Shown: positions 14,798 through 22,134 of the stretch, piece after piece
How positions within the stretch are numbered: position 1 is the stretch's first letter
How the letters are laid out: every line of letters begins with the position of its first letter
DNA from: Exiguobacterium sp. Leaf196
Lineage (GTDB): Bacteria > Bacillota > Bacilli > Exiguobacteriales > Exiguobacteriaceae
Direction: 5' to 3'
DNA length: 64,000 bases
Assembly: GCF_001423965.1 (NCBI RefSeq)
Contig: NZ_LMPV01000001.1
Location: 757,908-821,907, forward strand
Made by a program: the position numbers and the translations under genes
Notes under the pieces: generated by a model
The model's database searches: none
The model's input: the letters and a program-made list of their open reading frames with translations, nothing else
What the model was told of the DNA's origin: nothing

Positions 14798-15967
14798 TTA
14801 CTTCGCTACTTTTACGCGATGGTACGTCGTTTTCGTTCCATTCGTGATGCAATATGCTAGTACACCGTCATGATATAGAGGAAACGATACCAGCTCTTCA
14901 AAGTCCGTCAGAGGAGCGACGGTCTTCGCTTTTAAGTCCGCATATATCAACTGATGGATGCCTTCTCGGAAGACGATTTGTGTGTTCGAAAGGAATTGAA
15001 TGCCGTTAATCAACGTCTGGGCACTGGAAGCAGAATAGTTCAGCGTCTGTTCGTCTAATCCGATGGGTTGGAATATGGCGTCGCCTTCTGTGCCGAGAGC
15101 GAAATAGGTGCCACTACGACTGAAATCAATTAATCCGGATATCTCTTTTTTATAGGCACCATCCAGAGTTTCAAGCACACGGATATTCTGTCCGTTTTTA
15201 TAGTGAGACGTGTATAAGGTCACGCCGTCATCGCTATCGCGGTGCTCGTACGTGAATAGTCCGTCTCGTGTTTTTCCTGTTGTTAAGATGAAGGATTGGA
15301 GTGGCGTGATCTTCCCGGTTTTTAACGAATACGTCTTGATCGTGGAGACCGTTTTTTGTGCAGTCGCCTCTTGCGTGATCCAGGACGCACGAGTTGACGT
15401 GACATCGATTCTCGGAGGGGATGTATCGAAGCGACTTTCGCCTGTATCAAGTGTTTTCATTTGATTCGTCGTGATATTTAGTTGACGAATCGACCATTTC
15501 ACACCGGTCTTTGTCGGCTGTTCCGTTTCGACCCATAGTAAAAACGCACCTGTACCCGTCATCATCGGGATTGCATTCTTCGTCGCATGAACAATTTTGT
15601 TATGCTGTCGTTTCGTATCGTATGTATAGATGACACTCTTGTTTTCTTGTAGGTCAAAGTAGAAGATCTGGTTTTGGTAGAAATACTGTGGATCGATCGA
15701 GACACGGTGTTTGCTCAGTAATGAAGAAAGGTCGTACGTTTTCGTTTGACCTAACGTGACGCGCTTCGTTTGCTTTTCTAATTCGATTGCTTGTTGGTTA
15801 TTGGAGTCGGTCGTTGCTTTCTTCAAGGAAGTCTTTACTTGTTCAGGTGACGCGATATTTTTTTGTGCTACACGCGATGTCGCTTGTTCTTCCATCATGG
15901 TACAACCCGCTGTCGTCCAAACGATGGTCGAGAGGAAAAAGACGGATGCGAATCGATGTAATTTCAT
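14798..15967 (-). CDS. Lipoprotein with beta-propeller-like repeats
   Basis: 389 aa. A basic start and hydrophobic core end in the lipobox T-A-G-C (VWTTAGCTMMEE), so it is anchored to the outer face of the membrane. The mature region contains repeated blocks of the type IFYFDLQENKSVIYTYDTK, LLWVETEQ and TSRASWITQE, typical of WD/TolB-like propeller blades. The ATG at 15967 has GAAGGAGCTATCCGAT in front; longer in-frame starts lack a site and would misplace the signal peptide. It is last in a four-gene minus-strand operon (17102 to 14798). Role unknown. Confidence 0.75.
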   Translation of the reverse strand: MKLHRFASVFFLSTIVWTTAGCTMMEEQATSRVAQKNIASPEQVKTSLKKATTDSNNQQAIELEKQTKRVTLGQTKTYDLSSLLSKHRVSIDPQYFYQNQIFYFDLQENKSVIYTYDTKRQHNKIVHATKNAIPMMTGTGAFLLWVETEQPTKTGVKWSIRQLNITTNQMKTLDTGESRFDTSPPRIDVTSTRASWITQEATAQKTVSTIKTYSLKTGKITPLQSFILTTGKTRDGLFTYEHRDSDDGVTLYTSHYKNGQNIRVLETLDGAYKKEISGLIDFSRSGTYFALGTEGDAIFQPIGLDEQTLNYSASSAQTLINGIQFLSNTQIVFREGIHQLIYADLKAKTVAPLTDFEELVSFPLYHDGVLAYCITNGTKTTYHRVKVAK

Positions 15968-16004
15968 ATCGGATAGCTCCTTCGAAGATTTTCGGAAATG
16001 TAGT

Positions 16005-16343
16005 TCATTGCTGTACCTCATGTGAAGAAGGACTCGGACGACGGGTGTGAAGAAATACGAGATACCACCACTTTAATGTGTAGGCGAATAAGAAGATACA
16101 CATCCATGCCCACGATCGCAGTGTCGTCAATCCTTCGTAAAAATGTCTGAATTCTGTAATGTCAAGACGGTACAAAGAGTTCCAAATGAATAGTGCATAC
16201 AGGAAAAGCATCGCTACCACCGCTCGGATCGACGCTTTTCTCAAGGATGGATGCTTGATCGCGACGAAGATTGCACTGATAAGCGTGATGAAAAAGAATG
16301 CGTAGGAAAGTACCCACACCCACATGTCATTGGTTGGTCCCAT
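16005..16343 (-). CDS. Membrane protein, three to four helices
   Basis: 112 aa with hydrophobic segments at about 6-26, 38-56 and 77-98. GAGGAGGAAAATACAT precedes the ATG. Third gene of the operon with 16362 and 16677. No family recognised. Confidence 0.7.
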   Translation of the reverse strand: MGPTNDMWVWVLSYAFFFITLISAIFVAIKHPSLRKASIRAVVAMLFLYALFIWNSLYRLDITEFRHFYEGLTTLRSWAWMCIFLFAYTLKWWYLVFLHTRRPSPSSHEVQQ

Positions 16344-16361
16344 ATGTATTTTCCTCCTCAG

Positions 16362-16643
16362 TTAATCATGGATGCGTCTAGACGATCTTCTAAACAAAAC
16401 AGAAAGAATGACATCAATCAGTAAGCCGATCAAGAACCAACTGATCAAGGTCAGGATGTAGATCAGAAAAAGTGGGACATGGAAGGAATCTAGCCATGTT
16501 CCAAGAAAGGATCGTGATTCAAGAAGCCAGAAAACAGGGCTCGTCAGAAACAACAAGATATTTTTGTTGTCGTAGCCGAAGGCATTGAACAGACAGACAA
16601 CAAGTGAGAGCAAGGGTAGCCAGAGTCGAAAACCTTTACGCAT
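16362..16643 (-). CDS. Membrane protein, three helices
   Basis: 93 aa, helices around 8-23, 28-42 and 56-82, ending in an Arg-rich tail (FRRSSRRIHD). AGGAGATGAATAATA precedes the ATG. Second gene of the same operon. No family recognised. Confidence 0.7.
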   Translation of the reverse strand: MRKGFRLWLPLLSLVVCLFNAFGYDNKNILLFLTSPVFWLLESRSFLGTWLDSFHVPLFLIYILTLISWFLIGLLIDVILSVLFRRSSRRIHD

Positions 16644-16676
16644 TATTATTCATCTCCTGTTTGAGTGAGGTTGGTT

Positions 16677-17102
16677 TTATCGGACCTGAATCAAAAAGGC
16701 GGATAGACCGTCACCATGTTCGTTCCATCCGGCAACGACCTCATAGGTATACGTACCTTGAGCAGACGGTGCGCTAAGAATGTCGTTTTTTAATGAAACC
16801 TGTTCACTTTTCGTTTTCGAATCCCAGCGTACGACTTCGAGCGAATTGGGTTTACGATCAAACGAGAGATGAATTTTGTCAGAGGGTGAGACGATGACGG
16901 GTTTACTTTTTTCAGTCATGTGTAAAGCATCCAAATAGATCATGTCCGCACATTGAGCACTGAACAAACTGGACCAGCAATAAGAACCTTGGACAGTTGG
17001 AATCGCTTTACCGTTTACTTCGACGTTTGGGTCATAGGGTTCGATCCGAAATGGCTCAAAATAGATAAAAAAAGCAATCACGGCAAGTAGTGAGCCAATC
17101 AA
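16677..17102 (-). CDS. Exported protein, FEPFR/PTVQGSYCW family; unusual start
   Basis: About 141 aa: one N-terminal helix, the motif YFEPFRIEP, then PTVQGSYCWSS and a second Cys in SAQCADM, then an Ig-like beta domain (LSFDRKPNSLEVVRWD ... GTYTYEVVAGW). It is a clear paralogue of 32679-33116 (same FEPFR, PTVQGSYCW and QC-D motifs); the two conserved Cys probably form a disulfide outside the cell. The start is odd: the annotated TTG at 17102 is 20 nt from AAAGGAGGAG, whereas at the ideal distance (7 nt) stands ATC at 17117, which would give MLKFILIG... and match the paralogue's length. Either a non-standard start or a start-codon mutation is possible. Confidence 0.7.
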   Translation of the reverse strand: MIGSLLAVIAFFIYFEPFRIEPYDPNVEVNGKAIPTVQGSYCWSSLFSAQCADMIYLDALHMTEKSKPVIVSPSDKIHLSFDRKPNSLEVVRWDSKTKSEQVSLKNDILSAPSAQGTYTYEVVAGWNEHGDGLSAFLIQVR

Positions 17103-17117
17103 AATGAATTTAAGGAT

Positions 17118-17445
17118 ACCAGCTCCTCCTTTATTGAATAATTAATAGTGTTAAATCGGAAATTAAAATCAATCAAGTCATATATCATGCAGAAGAATCT
17201 TGATATAAAATCATTTTCCATAATAAACTATCAAATCCCTTCAAATGGATGAAGGGATTGTGAATAAGGCTCGAAGATCTCTTTGCGACGGCTAGATGCT
17301 AGGAATCCTTTGAAACCTATTAATGAGGACAAGAAAGAGTCGGGCAACGATCTAGAAGGCACTTCTCTTATCGAATAGAATCATTCAAAAAATGAAAATG
17401 AGTAGTAAGTTCAACCAAAATGGACGTTTTCACCATAAATAGCTT
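17118..17445. other. Intergenic region with one small palindrome
   Basis: About 330 bp with no supported gene. It holds a perfect 10-bp stem, AATCCCTTCA / TGAAGGGATT (17234-17259), without a good T tract, and otherwise AT-rich sequence that must contain the promoter of the 17102-14798 operon. Confidence 0.45.
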
Positions 17446-18570
17446 TTATCCTTCATTTTTCTCAATCTGTATCATGGGGTGATACCATACACGATTACGT
17501 CCCCTTCGTTTCGCTTCATAGAGTGCTCGATCCGCATCTTGAACGATATCCTGGAGACTCTCTTTCTTGCTGTGAAACGATTCATGATAAGCTACTCCAA
17601 TCGATACTGTAATCTGAACTGGGTGCTCGTCTTTGATTTGATAGTTATAAATTGCGCTAGCTGCGCGAACAACTTCTGCCAGGTCATATGATCGGGATAA
17701 CTGTAAGTTTGGGCAGATCATGATGAATTCTTCACCACCATAACGGCCGACGATGACGGAGTCCGGACAATGTGTTCGTAATAATTCACTGATTTGACGA
17801 AGAATCGCATCGCCTTGATCGTGTCCATATATATCATTGATATGTTTAAAGTGATCGACGTCTAGCATCAAGATCGAAAAAGGAGTTTCTGTTTTTAGCA
17901 GGTATCGAACAGCTCCCTATAGTTTTCGGCGATTATACAGACCGGTCAATCCGTCAATGCCTGCCTCTTGGCATGCTTGATGGTAGCGGGCATATTGGGC
18001 ACGTATCGTTTCGAGAGATGCATGGATCAGAATACCCGATCCAAAGTGAAACAATATGAATTGAAGTGTATTCGTTTCCTTCATGTGTGAAGTCGATTCT
18101 ATGAAATAAATGAGAGGAAGGGAGATCAGGAGACTCGCCGCAAGCAGAACAAAAAAACTGATTGATTGGGTAATCATTCTTTTTTTCAGAAGTATGATGA
18201 CATAGAAGACTACTCCATACGTGAGAACATAACTCATTGCATGCCAAATGCCAGTCGACTGATAGATAAAGAGACCTTGGCAAACTTGTAAGGACACTAG
18301 CGTGATAAGTCCGACTTGATATCCTCCATAGTAGAGGCTGACCATTAAAAATAGGATGGATAAATCGATGGAAAATCCATGAAGATCAATTTCTTTTAGA
18401 AGGATCCAAATACTTGCAACCATCGAGAACAAAATGAGTGAAACCAAATGAATGATACTTTGAGAGTTCGGTTTGACGGGATTGAACCATTGAAAGAAAA
18501 ATGCACTGGAGATCAGGATTAACAATAGTGACGATACACTGACAATGAATTGATCCATAGCATGAAGCAT
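17446..18570 (-). pseudogene. 5TMR-type diguanylate cyclase broken by one in-frame TAG
   Basis: The reading frame encodes a 5TM-LYT sensor region (six hydrophobic helices, residues about 10-190; DLSILFLMVSLYYGGYQVGL is typical) followed by a GGDEF domain with an active GRYGGEEF site and LDVDHFKHINDIYGH. After GLTGLYNRRKL a TAG (17917-17919) interrupts, and the same frame continues without indel into the rest of GGDEF. In the paralogue at 35126 the aligned position is Glu (NRRHL-E) with identical spacing to DVDHF, so one GAG-to-TAG change explains it. The start at 18570 follows GAAAGGAATTTTCCG. Probably inactive; suppression or reinitiation inside GGDEF is unlikely to give a working enzyme. 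Confidence 0.85.
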
Positions 18571-18786
18571 CGGAAAATTCCTTTCGTGAGGAACCGTTGA
18601 TAGAGTCATCAGTAAGTATCAAAGTCATTCATTCAGACGTTAGAAGTGGAATGGTGAAAATGATGAGAGGTGTCTAATCGATGTATCATTTTTATATCTT
18701 TAAGTATTAAGTATACGTCATATGGTTATGTATCACTATCTATTTTTTGTAATATTCTAACTTTTTAAGGGGGGTTCACTCAAGCA

Positions 18787-18834
18787 CAGTAAAAAGAATG
18801 ATATCTTTTTTACGAGATATCACCCTTTTTACTG
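18787..18834. terminator. Long inverted repeat / terminator-like hairpin
   Basis: CAGTAAAAAG / CTTTTTACTG outer stem (10 bp) with an inner GATATCT / AGATATC stem, 92 bp downstream of the 18926 stop. A run of T within the stem may assist termination on either strand. The surrounding 18571-18925 stretch has no gene. Confidence 0.5.
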
Positions 18835-18925
18835 TAGAAAAGATTTCGTTATTTAAGTGGAATTCAAGATGAATCATCCAGCTTCTCTTGAAGAAGTCGT
18901 TTTCCTTTCACAAAGAATGGAGGAA

Positions 18926-19780
18926 TCACTGCTTCTCCCAGTGGGCTTGATAATCGAGGATATATTGACTTAGGGGAATCGGCTCGGTGCCTGTCACATC
19001 GCGAAACTGACGGTTCGTTCGTTTCGTGAGTCCAAGACTAATCGGGAGGTGTAACATGATGACTTCATTGACGTAGCTTTTCGGATATCCTTTTTGAACC
19101 ATCTTCATTTGGAAGAATGGAATCGAAGGGTTCGTGTAACGGATTGTCTTTCCTAAGAGCAGCGTCATCAGACTCGCGATCTCATGGAAACCGAAAACTT
19201 CCTCGCCATGCAACGTATAGACACGATTGAAATGGGGGGCAGGATGTTCTAGGCAATGGATGACGAACGTCGCGATATCCCGGATGTCGATCATGCTTGT
19301 CTTCCCAAGACCAGCGGGCGTAACGATCTGCTCGTGAAAACGGATGTCATCACGCATGAAGAGATTTAAATTTTGCATGTAGTATCCGGGACGGATGATC
19401 GTAAACGGAATACCGGTCTCTTGAATGATCTTTTCGATCGTATGGTGAGGTGTCAGCGGAAAGACTGGAACATCCTTGAACGAGAGATAAACAATGTGCC
19501 GGACTGAGGTGAAGCGCAAATAGCGCAGAAAGAGATAGAACTGTCGTGTTGATACTTGGGACGGATACATCAAAAAGAGTTGATCGACGCCTTTTAAAGC
19601 TTGTGAAAACGTTGAGATATCGGCGTAGTCCAGGTGACGATAGTGAAAAGCATTGCCGAATTTCTCTGAAGCAGCTACTGGGTCGATGACAGCCGCATGA
19701 AAGGGAATATGTCGCTTCATCATTGCATGACCGACGGCTAGTCCGACGTTTCCTGTGAATCCTGTTACTAAAATCGTCAT
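18926..19780 (-). CDS. NmrA/SDR-a5-like NAD(P)-binding reductase, paralogue 1
   Basis: 284 aa. The Rossmann motif is TGFTGNVG at the N-terminus; VYLSFKDV and IPFTIIRPGYYMQNLNLFM are hallmarks of the NmrA / NAD(P)H-quinone reductase (YtfG-like) branch, with DIRDIATFV later. The ATG at 19780 follows AGGAAGGACGTTACAC; an in-frame start at 19837 would add a non-conserved tail. It is last in a four-gene operon with an Rrf2 regulator and a second NmrA-like gene (20570). Such proteins bind NADPH and reduce quinones or act as redox sensors; the actual substrate is unknown. Confidence 0.85.
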   Translation of the reverse strand: MTILVTGFTGNVGLAVGHAMMKRHIPFHAAVIDPVAASEKFGNAFHYRHLDYADISTFSQALKGVDQLFLMYPSQVSTRQFYLFLRYLRFTSVRHIVYLSFKDVPVFPLTPHHTIEKIIQETGIPFTIIRPGYYMQNLNLFMRDDIRFHEQIVTPAGLGKTSMIDIRDIATFVIHCLEHPAPHFNRVYTLHGEEVFGFHEIASLMTLLLGKTIRYTNPSIPFFQMKMVQKGYPKSYVNEVIMLHLPISLGLTKRTNRQFRDVTGTEPIPLSQYILDYQAHWEKQ

Positions 19781-19833
19781 GTGTAACGTCCTTCCTGTAC
19801 ACTTGACTGAACTGCTGTTTGATGAGAAGTAAA

Positions 19834-20253
19834 TCATGATATGTCTAAGAAAAAGTGAGGTGATAAATCGTCAGCTAATTGCTTTATCGTAACTTGATTG
19901 AGCGTATTAAAGAATGAAATCAGTGCAACATCTAATAGTTGATCTAACGCACGTACCTGATAACGCGTTCCCGGAAAAAGCGGACGTTCGAATAACGCGA
20001 CGACATCTCCGACCCGGACAGTATGACTCAATGGAAGGAGTTGAACACCACCTTCTCGTCCAGCATGGGTTTGTAAAAGACCTGCTCTTCCTAAAATTGA
20101 AATGATCTTCGTGAGATGCTCGTACGAGATGTTACATTGAAGCGAAATGTCTCTCGTCTTTACGTATTCTCCTCTTCGTGTCATCGATTTTGAGGTGTGT
20201 GCCAAAAAAAGTAATGTCAGCAAGCCATGTTCCGTAGCACGTTTCAACCGCAC
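19834..20253 (-). CDS. Rrf2 family regulator between two NmrA-like genes
   Basis: 139 aa with the Rrf2 N-terminus (RLKRATEHGLLTLLFLAH) and the recognition helix region NISYEHLTKIISILGRAGLL; GREGGVQLL is the wing. Its only Cys is in the N-terminal DNA-binding half (SLQCNIS), and there is none in the sensor helix, so it cannot hold an Fe-S cluster in the usual place; the signal may be a ligand or partner. A GTG at 20253 lies 8 nt after AAAGGAG; the ATG at 20271 overlaps that site. It sits inside the operon it probably controls. Confidence 0.85.
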   Translation of the reverse strand: MRLKRATEHGLLTLLFLAHTSKSMTRRGEYVKTRDISLQCNISYEHLTKIISILGRAGLLQTHAGREGGVQLLPLSHTVRVGDVVALFERPLFPGTRYQVRALDQLLDVALISFFNTLNQVTIKQLADDLSPHFFLDIS

Positions 20254-20289
20254 GACCGCATCTCCTTTCATTTTTGACTGACGATGATA

Positions 20290-20583
20290 TCAGACAATCA
20301 AGAGACAATATCGCGTCATGGAGGAAAAGGGCGCTTTCGTCATGTAAACATGCGTGTAGGAATCATCGAATGTGATCAAAGCAGAAATGAGGTGTGCGCG
20401 AATGTACCGACAGGAGAGGCTTCGCCGTTGAGGCGTAATCAGTTCATCTCTTCGAGAGTCGAAGTCGAGCAACAATTGCAATGGGTACTCTGTGAATATC
20501 GTCACCTGACAATGAATGCCGAGCCGGTGATAATAATCGACGATGCATTGACGAACGAACAGTGCTCGTTCATGAGTAATCAT
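20290..20583 (-). CDS. Hypothetical protein in the Rrf2-NmrA operon
   Basis: 97 aa, not recognised. The ATG follows GAGGAGGG at 8 nt and overlaps the end of the upstream NmrA gene by 14 bp, so it is translationally coupled. The sequence (ERALFVRQCIVDYYHRLGI ... QLLLDFDSRRDEL ...) is soluble and basic with three Cys; the C-terminal third looks poorly structured, so the ORF may be degenerate. An opposing plus-strand ORF in the same place has no binding site. Confidence 0.5.
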   Translation of the reverse strand: MITHERALFVRQCIVDYYHRLGIHCQVTIFTEYPLQLLLDFDSRRDELITPQRRSLSCRYIRAHLISALITFDDSYTHVYMTKAPFSSMTRYCLLIV

Positions 20584-21448
20584 ATGCTTTTCCCTCCTCT
20601 TCATTTACCCAATCGGATAGGTGGTCTTTTATATATTGCCGAAGGGTAATCGGTCGTTCACCAATTAGTTCTAGAAAGTGGTTATCCGTCTCATCCGCTA
20701 GACCTAATAAGATCGGCACATGAAGTTTGATGATTTCATTGGTTTCTTCGTAAGACAATCCATGTTGCATCATAAAGGACCGGAAAAAATCAATCGACGG
20801 GTTCGTATACATGATCTCTGTTTCAAGTTCTTCTCCGAGAAGCCGGGCGACTTCGTAAAAATTGTAAGCCGCTTCACCGCTGATCGTATAGATTTTATTG
20901 AAGTGAGTGGCTGGGTTTTCAAGACACGTCATCACGACGGTCGCTACGTCACGGGCATCAATCATGCACGTCTTACCAATTCCTGCCGGTGCGAAGAGGT
21001 GTGCATGATCTCGTAACATATCTCGCATGAACATGTTTAAATGCTGCATGTAGTAGCTAGGACGAATGATCGTGTAGGGAATGTCGGTTTGGCGAATGAC
21101 GACTTCAATACGATGATGTGGCGTGAATGGGAGGGATAGAGCGTCTTTGGCTGAGAGGTAGACGATGTGTTGTAGGGCAGTCTGTCTGAGATAATGAATA
21201 AAATATTCGAATGTTTCCAAGTCCGCGTTTGCAGGAAATTCGAGAAAGATTTGATCGCATCCTGCGAGTGCTTCTACGAACGTCGAGGCATCCTGGACAT
21301 CGAATCGACGAAAGTCAAAATGCTCTCCATATAATTCGGAAGCGGCTTGTGGATCGGATACCCCGATGCAAAAAGGCTGTTCTTCCGTGCGCATACGTTG
21401 GCTGACGAGCTGCCCGATCGGTGAAGAAAAGTCCGTAATGAAAATCAT
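20570..21448 (-). CDS. NmrA-like NAD(P)-binding reductase, paralogue 2
   Basis: 292 aa, paralogous to the 18926 gene along its whole length (VYLSAKDALSLPFTPHH, IPYTIIRPSYYMQHLNMFMRD, YTNPSI, PITLRQYI). The N-terminal glycine motif is altered: TDFSSPIG in place of TGFTGNVG, so NAD(P) binding may be weakened or changed. It is the first gene of the operon. The start follows AAAGGAATTTTCCC. Two diverged copies around a regulator suggest sub-functionalised redox enzymes or one enzyme plus one sensor. Confidence 0.85.
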   Translation of the reverse strand: MIFITDFSSPIGQLVSQRMRTEEQPFCIGVSDPQAASELYGEHFDFRRFDVQDASTFVEALAGCDQIFLEFPANADLETFEYFIHYLRQTALQHIVYLSAKDALSLPFTPHHRIEVVIRQTDIPYTIIRPSYYMQHLNMFMRDMLRDHAHLFAPAGIGKTCMIDARDVATVVMTCLENPATHFNKIYTISGEAAYNFYEVARLLGEELETEIMYTNPSIDFFRSFMMQHGLSYEETNEIIKLHVPILLGLADETDNHFLELIGERPITLRQYIKDHLSDWVNEEEGKAYDYS

Positions 21449-21681
21449 GGGAAAATTCCTTTCCTCTCTTAGATGAACGAGGCATCACTGATGTTGTAAA
21501 GTGGTAAATAAAATACTTGTATTAGTTATATAATACCCTAATTATCTTTCAAATACCGGATAGATGATAGTTCCTGCTAAAAACATAATTAAGTATTCCA
21601 TTTATTCAATATATGAACCTTAATATTCAAAAAAATTAATTATTAATACTTATGTTTACATATCTAGGTTTATTATGAATA

Positions 21682-21825
21682 TTACTCAACGTACTTGTCG
21701 TGAAGTCTATCGTAAATTTGTGCGTATGTTTCCTTGAGTGACCTAATCGCATTTACGTCTGTTCCGATGACATCCACTACATCAGTTGACACATACAAAA
21801 GGAAATCCGAGTCAAAGAAGACTAG
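21682..21825 (-). pseudogene. C-terminal remnant of an unknown gene
   Basis: Open frame of 47 codons to a TAA with coding-like composition (FFDSDFLLYVSTDVVDVIGT ... YDRLHDKYVE). It has no start or binding site of its own and abuts, in another frame, the truncated EamA gene. It looks like the 3' end of a deleted gene. Origin not recognised. Confidence 0.4.
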
Positions 21826-21994
21826 GTTTGTTCGTTCGTTTAACGAATAACGCGAATAGGATGAAAAGAACAGCGGTCATCGCTAATCGATAGGTCAGGG
21901 ATACTTCCAAGGCGACAGGTGTTCCTTGGATTTTGACAGCAATGAAGTTCAGTCCCCAGACGATTAAACAAAATAGATACATGAAGTATGTCAT
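21812..21994 (-). pseudogene. N-terminal fragment of an EamA/DMT family transporter
   Basis: 60 aa: MTYFMYLFCLIVWGLNFIAV and TYRLAMTAVLFILFALFVK are the first two helices of a ten-helix EamA permease (usually about 290 aa). The frame then stops; a deletion has fused it to the remnant at 21682. GAGGACCTGCT precedes the ATG. Not functional as a transporter. Confidence 0.7.
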
Positions 21995-22090
21995 AGCAGG
22001 TCCTCGTTTAAGTAGTTTACTTCCAATTCTTTTCCTGTATTTCATCTTACCAAAAGTAGAACGTTAAGAAATTAATTTCGGTATAAATAG

Positions 22091-22126
22091 AAAAATCACT
22101 GACCGTCATATGACAGCCAGTGATTA
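22091..22126 (-). terminator. Terminator of the tandem FtsX operon
   Basis: AATCACTG / CAGTGATT stem with inner GTCATATGAC dyad, followed on the minus strand by TTTTTC, 9 bp after the stop. Confidence 0.85.
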
Positions 22127-22134
22127 AGTAGTAA

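Noticed and set aside
20284..20649. 121-codon plus-strand ORF opposite the 97-aa gene
   Set aside because: No ribosome binding site, and it runs through the end of the NmrA gene; the minus-strand ORF has a strong site and operon coupling.
18570..21470. Shared GAAAGGAATTTTCC before the starts at 18570 and 21448
   Set aside because: Could be a small binding-site hairpin or common regulatory leader, but 14 bases in two places is too little; it may be chance or similar Shine-Dalgarno context.
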